From Clavaria fumosa (Eukaryota; Basidiomycota; Agaricomycetes; Agaricales; Clavariaceae), in the NCBI GenBank assembly GCA_951802425.1, contig OX637797.1, positions 4,216,001 to 4,280,000 of the forward strand: a stretch of 64,000 nucleotides of DNA. The letters run 5' to 3'. Made by a program: the position numbers and the translations under genes. How positions within the stretch are numbered: position 1 is the stretch's first letter; the number at the start of each line of letters is the position of its first letter. Positions 62,184-64,000 of this stretch are shown here, piece after piece. A model generated the notes under the pieces. That model worked only from the letters and a program-made list of their open reading frames with translations. It was not told the origin of the DNA and did no database searches.

Positions 62184-63568
62184 TATGCTTTTGGTACTTG
62201 TGTATGTCCCTTTCCCAATTCCCTGATGCCACTAAGGCTATTATTGAGTTGGAGGCATCTTGACATTCACTGCCATTGCATGGTAAGGGCAATTAATAAT
62301 ATTGGTGCACTGTAAGGGTCAACCCTTGGGGTGAAGGGGTTTCCTTGTATACTTAGCTAACCAGCCACATCTATCCCACTACTGTCACTATGACTGCATG
62401 ACTACTGCTATAAACAGGGTTCTAAAGCACTTGTGACTGAGGGATCTCTGGTCTCAACAAACCAATCTTACATGTGCAGAGGCCATAAGGCCATAGATGA
62501 AATAAGACAAGTGAATAGCATGGGTCTATGTTAATCACAAGACTCCTAGACAGAAGAACAAGACAAGCAGCATAGAGTGGATAGCACATGGCAAGGAAGG
62601 GGAGGAGGCAGAACTGCATTGTGCTGGACAACCCAGGGAAGGAAAAAAAGATCAGGGTCTGGAGGTGGGTTGCTATGAGCAGCATGGACATAGCCTAGGC
62701 ACTGTATGCCACACATAAGCAATGACTGATGAACATGAGCAGCCCACTCACCTCATTGATGCTACACCACATGGCTTGCCTCACTTGCACCTCCTCACTT
62801 GTGCCACCTGCCTTACTCACCTTGCCTGTGCCACCCACTCACTCCACTCACACTGTCCACCCTCCATCCTACTTACACCACCTGTGCTACTCACTCTTAG
62901 ATTGCCAAACCTAGGTCCTACATACCTACCAAGATCCAATGTGATGCAGGCTGGGACCTCATACAGATACAGGTAAGCCATGCCAGGAGGACCAGGACAC
63001 CCACATCTCTCATAATGTACAAAGTAAGTTGACTGGATGTGTACCTCAAGGTGGGTGTCCAGGACTGCCATGCCCACATGACACACAAAGTTGACTAGAT
63101 GTGAATGTCAAAGTGGGTGTCCTGGATGCCCCATCTCACAAAGTCAGTTAAGTTATGAGTTGAGTTTGTGTCAAAGCTTGAAAGCATGTGTATCAAAGTG
63201 TGTGGCCCACAGCTATCAACACATGGGGGAGACACAATATTGTTGAATGAAGAGAATGTGGAAGAGACAGGAGAGCAGACAATCATACAAGGGCAATGAT
63301 ATGCTGGTACATGGGTGACTATCTGATGATGCTACAGGGGCAACAGGGAGCACCTCAGATGGATGAGGGCTTGAATGGATGCTAGATGGAATGGAAGAAG
63401 AAGGCCCTTAGTTGGTAGTGGAGACAGGAAGGCATAACAATGTCATCCATGTGGACAAGAAATACTGATGAAATGTGAGGTGGCTCCTTGTGACTCCATC
63501 CCTCAGGCCCAGTCCTCTTGGGACTTTGAACCCTGGTCCCTCTGGATTTGCTTATTTGGATCCCCCTC
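62184..63568 (-). repeat. Right arm of the 1385-bp inverted repeat
   Basis: Reverse complement of 60753-62137. Its outer end (GGATCCCCCTC) is followed by AACAAGAAATACTGATGAAATGTG, of which 22 bases from CAAGAAATA also stand inside the arm at 63458-63480. Confidence 0.93.
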
Positions 63569-64000
63569 AACAAGAAATACTGATGAAATGTGGAAGGAAA
63601 ATTGCATTTCTTAAGGTAGATTCATGTGAATATACAATATGGGTGAAGGATGACCAGCAGGGGATGCACATGGGTCGATGATCTGAGGTGTTGTTGAAGG
63701 GTTTTTTAATGTTTTTTAATGTTTTTTGTAATTTTTGGGTTGTGTTTAATGTCTACAATTTCCATGGTTTACATTTTCCCCAAACTTATTTCCCAATGCA
63801 TGCCAAAGCTGCTGACCAAACCAGTCAAAATTCTCCCGTTTATCAAAACCAACCATAGGTTTCCAAAACAAATGCAATGCTATACTGGGCCATCCCATAC
63901 CTATCATATTCCATCCATCTCTTTCCCCTCCCATCACCCACAAAGCAACAATTCCAGCATACAGTCAGAATCCAGCTCTCACAGTCCTCACACAAGTTTG
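63569..64000. other. No supported gene
   Basis: Begins with a 22-bp copy of an arm-internal phrase, then GTTTTTTAAT repeated twice (63699-63725). No recognisable coding or structural feature to the window end. Confidence 0.6.

Noticed and set aside
60436..63681. Mirrored small ORFs in the palindrome arms as genes
   Set aside because: They are short, low-complexity and duplicated only because the arms are; no domain seen. A MDDIV phrase hints at a Copia RT, but the context does not support it.

Overview
The window reads as a transposon graveyard from a filamentous basidiomycete, probably an agaricomycete. The reasons are chromodomain Ty3/Gypsy elements as the main content, 46-55 nt GT..AG introns in transposon genes, hAT, CACTA, PIF/Harbinger and Ulp1-type remains, and almost no host gene. 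I see no rRNA, canonical tRNA, CRISPR array or confident single-copy housekeeping gene. Almost every boundary can be read as nested insertion, often with target-site duplications (TSDs) that can be checked base by base.

Layout. 1-795 is a decayed Gypsy pol. 818-13706 is Gypsy family A copy 1 (A1), carrying a solo LTR in gag, a CACTA element in pol and another solo LTR in an antisense accessory gene. 13720-15031 is an Ulp1-like relic. 15032-about 34085 is family A copy 2 (A2). Its 5' LTR is split by a 3177-bp hAT element, and its integrase is split by a complete Gypsy family B element (24443-31626), which itself holds a 1.6-kb TG..CA element. 34086-39370 holds repeats and an acidic-protein gene split by a second 3177-bp hAT copy in inverse orientation. 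39424-47855 holds fragments: B-like gag, a reverse-strand Gypsy family D carrying a solo LTR with another element inside it, a solo LTR, an integrase relic and an A LTR. 47860-about 55770 is a chimera of a family B 5' end and an intact, CTCCG-rich family C pol. 55790-60752 holds Harbinger/Myb remains, tRNA-derived SINE-like pieces and low-complexity DNA. 60753-63568 is an almost perfect inverted repeat with 1385-bp arms.

How the parts work together. Families A and B show Tf1-type self-priming: the primer-binding site just after the 5' LTR is complementary to the predicted RNA 5' end. Family C shows a textbook -1 frameshift site with a stem-loop between gag and pol. Families A and C each carry, between pol and the 3' LTR and on the opposite strand, a gene for a Zn2Cys6-type cysteine cluster plus coiled-coil protein. 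Each of these two families is also peppered with its own short CpG motif (CGCGACCT in A, CTCCG in C) in coding and non-coding parts alike. I regard this antisense-gene-plus-motif arrangement as the most interesting system here. A self-recognition or anti-silencing role is inference.

In-frame stops in A1, A2 and the Harbinger relic are largely TGA where related copies or context suggest CGA, and LTR differences are mainly CpG transitions, which suggests methylation-linked deamination. Family C has escaped this. Coordinates of insertion boundaries are precise where a TSD is quoted; other ends are approximate.
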